Source: Actinomycetes bacterium
GTDB lineage: Bacteria > Actinomycetota > Acidimicrobiia > Acidimicrobiales > Microtrichaceae
Direction of reading: 5' to 3'
Length of the DNA: 9,024 bases
Assembly (NCBI GenBank): GCA_023392475.1
Contig: JAEVZA010000092.1
Location: 1 to 9,024, forward strand
The position numbers and the translations under genes are program-made. Below are positions 6,943 to 9,024 of the stretch, one piece after another. The notes beneath the pieces were generated by a model. That model made no database searches. It had not been told where the DNA came from and saw only the letters and a program-made list of their open reading frames with translations. Every line of letters starts with the position of its first letter. Position 1 is the first letter of the stretch.

Positions 6943-9024
6943 CCGTCGGGCGCGCGGCCGTGCGGTCCGAGCAGTGGTGGGGCCACAAGATCCCGCCGAT
7001 CATGGCCGCGGCGGTCCTCACCACCCTGGCCGGCACCTCGACCGACGCGTGGGCCGACATCGGGCGGCTGCTGCTCTTCCTCGTCGGCGGGACCGGGGTG
7101 GCGGCGTTCGGCCACGTGGTGAACGACCTCGCGGACCTCGAGACGGACCGCCTCGCCGGCAAGCGCAACGTGCTGCGCATGGTCTCGCCGCCGATGCGGG
7201 CCGTGCTGGTCGTCGTGACCCTCGTCGTCGGGCTCGTGCCCTTCCGCTGGCTGGACCCCGATGCCGCCGTCGTCGGCCTCCTGGTCGCCGAGGTGGCGCT
7301 CCTGCTCGCCTACTCGGTGCCGCCGGTCCGGCTCAAGCGCCGGGGCGTGCTGGGCGTGATCGCCGACGCCGCGTACGCGTACGTCCTGCCGGTGGCGCTC
7401 GCGATCGCGACCTTCTCGAACCTCGCCGGGGTCGACGTCGCCACCTGGGTGCTGGTCCCGGTGCTCACGTGGGCCGGGCTGATGGGCGTGCGTGGGATCC
7501 TCACCCACCAGGTCGACGACCTCGCGAACGACCTCGCCGCCGGGACCCCCACCTCGGTGGCACGACTCGGCGCCGAGCGCGGCACGCGCCTCGCGGCACG
7601 GCTCGCGCTGGTCGAGGCGGTCGCGGCCGCCGGAGCGATCGTGGCCGTGGCGGCGGCCACCGGCTGGTGGTGGCTGCCGGCCGCCACCGTCGCCTACCTG
7701 GTGTGGCGAGCGTTCCAGCTCACGATGCTGTGGCACGAGCCGCTCCTCTCCGAGGCCCGCCACCGGGACGACGCCCGAGTCCGCCTCGCCTTCGTGCTCG
7801 GCAACGAGTTCGTCGAGAAGTGGCTCCCGACGTTCGCCGTCGTCGCCGCGGCCGTCGCCGACCCCGCCTGGTGGGTGGTCGTGGCCGTCGATCTCCTGCT
7901 GTTCGAGAACGCCGTCTCCGAGTTCATCTCGCACGACGCCCACGGCCTCCCCGACGCCCTCGAGCGGCTCGCGCTCGAGCGGCGGATGCGCCGGTCCATC
8001 GCGGTCGCATCCGCGCAGCGGGCCGAGCTCGTCGCACGCGGCGCCGATCCCGTCACACCGGAGGAGCGCTCCACGCGGCGGTGGGTGTTCGTCGTGTGCG
8101 GTCCGGCGATGCACGTCCTGACGCTGCACACGGCGGTCCGGAACCTGCGACCGCTCACGGACCTCGAGATCTGGGTGGTGACGGACCAGCGGCGCAACGA
8201 GGTGCCCGTCGATCCGACCGGGATCGACCACGTCGTGGACGTCGCCACCCCCGACCGGCTCGACGACCACCAGGCGAGCATCTGGCTGAAGACGGGTCTC
8301 CACCGCCACGTGCCGAGCGGCGAGTGGTGCTACCTGGACACCGACGTCATCGCGGTCGCGCCCGGCGGCGAGGAGGTCTTCGACCACCGGTCGGGGCCGG
8401 TGGCCTTCGCCTCGGACCTGACGATCGCGGCCAACCAGGTCGACCGCTTCAGCCCGTGGGCCATGACGTGCGACTGCTCGGGCTCCGGCGAGGACCACAG
8501 CTGCGGCCACCTGCGCGAGCAGCTGCGGGTCCGGCTCGACGTCGAGGTCCCGGGCGACTGGGTGCACTGGAACGGCGGGGTCTTCGTGTTCGGCCCCGAC
8601 TCGACCGACGTGCTCGACACGTGGAACCGGATCGCCGTGTCCTCGTTCGACTGGCCGGAGTGGCGGACGCGCGACCAGGGCGCGCTCATCGCCACCGTGT
8701 GGCTGCACGGGCTCCAGGACACACCGCCGCTGCCCTCGCGCTTCAACTTCATCGCGGACCTCGGCAACGGCGACCTGTGCCTCGATCCGGAGCGTGGCTG
8801 GGCCCTCCACCCGGCGGGCCCGTGGTCGCACCCGCACTTCCTGCACCTCTACACCTCCGCGCTCGAGGACCCGGCGTGGGACCTGGCCACGGACGTGGAG
8901 GAGCCCGTCATCCGCCAGAGCACCGTGCGGACGGTCAAGTTCCGGGGCGAGCTGCTGAAGGCGCGGCTGCGGCGCCTGCCCCGCCGGCTCCGGCCCCACC
9001 GGGTCGCGGCGTCCGCGCGCCGCC
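6939..9024 (+). CDS. UbiA-type prenyltransferase fused to a GT8-like glycosyltransferase (3' truncated by window edge)
   Basis: The GTG at 6939 overlaps the asnB stop (GTGA) and opens a frame with no stop for 695 codons to the window end. Residues 1 to about 325 form a polytopic UbiA-type domain with about eight or nine hydrophobic segments. It has the first Asp-rich motif NDLADLETD (62-70), the YSVPPVRLKRRG loop (125-136) and a second Asp-rich motif VDDLAND (192-198; D194-x3-D198). These residues bind Mg-diphosphate in UbiA enzymes, which move a prenyl chain onto an acceptor. A charged linker (about 330-380) leads to a GT-A-like domain: first strand WVFVVCG (382-388), DxD motif in YLDTDV (D467, D469), WVHWNGGVFVFG (541-552), RDQGALI (578-584), FNFI (602-605) and HPHFLHLY (631-638). 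This motif order resembles GT8-like, metal-dependent sugar transferases. Between the DxD and NGG motifs sits a Cys/His cluster (C511, C513, H520, C522, H524). The tail from 669 is Arg-rich. The donor, acceptor and true end are unknown. Confidence 0.85.
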   Translation, partial: MTVGRAAVRSEQWWGHKIPPIMAAAVLTTLAGTSTDAWADIGRLLLFLVGGTGVAAFGHVVNDLADLETDRLAGKRNVLRMVSPPMRAVLVVVTLVVGLVPFRWLDPDAAVVGLLVAEVALLLAYSVPPVRLKRRGVLGVIADAAYAYVLPVALAIATFSNLAGVDVATWVLVPVLTWAGLMGVRGILTHQVDDLANDLAAGTPTSVARLGAERGTRLAARLALVEAVAAAGAIVAVAAATGWWWLPAATVAYLVWRAFQLTMLWHEPLLSEARHRDDARVRLAFVLGNEFVEKWLPTFAVVAAAVADPAWWVVVAVDLLLFENAVSEFISHDAHGLPDALERLALERRMRRSIAVASAQRAELVARGADPVTPEERSTRRWVFVVCGPAMHVLTLHTAVRNLRPLTDLEIWVVTDQRRNEVPVDPTGIDHVVDVATPDRLDDHQASIWLKTGLHRHVPSGEWCYLDTDVIAVAPGGEEVFDHRSGPVAFASDLTIAANQVDRFSPWAMTCDCSGSGEDHSCGHLREQLRVRLDVEVPGDWVHWNGGVFVFGPDSTDVLDTWNRIAVSSFDWPEWRTRDQGALIATVWLHGLQDTPPLPSRFNFIADLGNGDLCLDPERGWALHPAGPWSHPHFLHLYTSALEDPAWDLATDVEEPVIRQSTVRTVKFRGELLKARLRRLPRRLRPHRVAASARR

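Noticed and set aside
7492..8121. A plus-strand open frame of about 209 codons within the UbiA region
   Set aside because: Its product is a Ser/Arg/Pro-rich string, the typical off-frame reading of this gene. The overlapping frame encodes membrane segments and Asp-rich motifs.
6525..8999. A long minus-strand open frame across the end of asnB and the UbiA-GT fusion
   Set aside because: It is rich in His, Arg, Gly and Asp without recognisable domains and lies opposite two plus-strand proteins with complete motif sets, so it is a compositional shadow.
7986..9024. The glycosyltransferase half as a separate gene starting at an internal ATG (7986) or GTG (8085)
   Set aside because: There is no stop between the UbiA half and this region and no good ribosome binding site before these codons, so a fusion is the simpler reading. 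Internal initiation in addition cannot be ruled out.

Overview
The window looks like chromosomal DNA of a high-GC actinobacterium. Base composition is roughly 70 % G+C by eye, codons end almost always in G or C, GTG starts are common, and one protein is a lipoprotein with a Thr/Pro-rich linker. The single-chain Wzz plus BY-kinase protein and this linker style would fit the class Acidimicrobiia, but that placement is an inference. All genes read on the + strand and are packed tightly. I see no rRNA, tRNA, CRISPR array, insertion sequence or phage gene.

The left part (1-1319) holds the last 52 codons of an unrecognised gene, followed by a GT4-type glycosyltransferase joined to it by a GTGA overlap. 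A 108-nt gap (1320-1427) is the only real intergenic space. It carries a weak candidate promoter, a perfect GCGCGC inverted repeat and a purine-rich ribosome binding site.

From 1428 to the right edge there is one apparent transcription unit of five genes, with junctions of +4 nt, ATGA overlap, +1 nt and GTGA overlap. In order they are: (1) a Wzc/CpsCD-like polysaccharide co-polymerase with a C-terminal tyrosine kinase; (2) a second GT4-like glycosyltransferase; (3) a small Thr-rich lipoprotein of unknown function; (4) a complete class II, glutamine-dependent asparagine synthetase homologue; (5) a very long reading frame, open at the right edge, that joins an N-terminal UbiA-type polyprenyl transferase to a C-terminal GT8-like GT-A glycosyltransferase domain.

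Together this reads as the middle of an exopolysaccharide or capsule cluster. The glycosyltransferases would build a lipid-linked repeat unit. The Wzz/BY-kinase would control chain length and export. The asparagine synthetase homologue could amidate a sugar acid or another acceptor. The fusion protein could make or use a prenyl-linked sugar donor or acceptor at the membrane. No flippase, polymerase or initiating phosphoglycosyl transferase is visible, so these would lie outside the window. The most unusual item is the UbiA-glycosyltransferase fusion, which also carries a compact Cys/His cluster inside its glycosyltransferase half.
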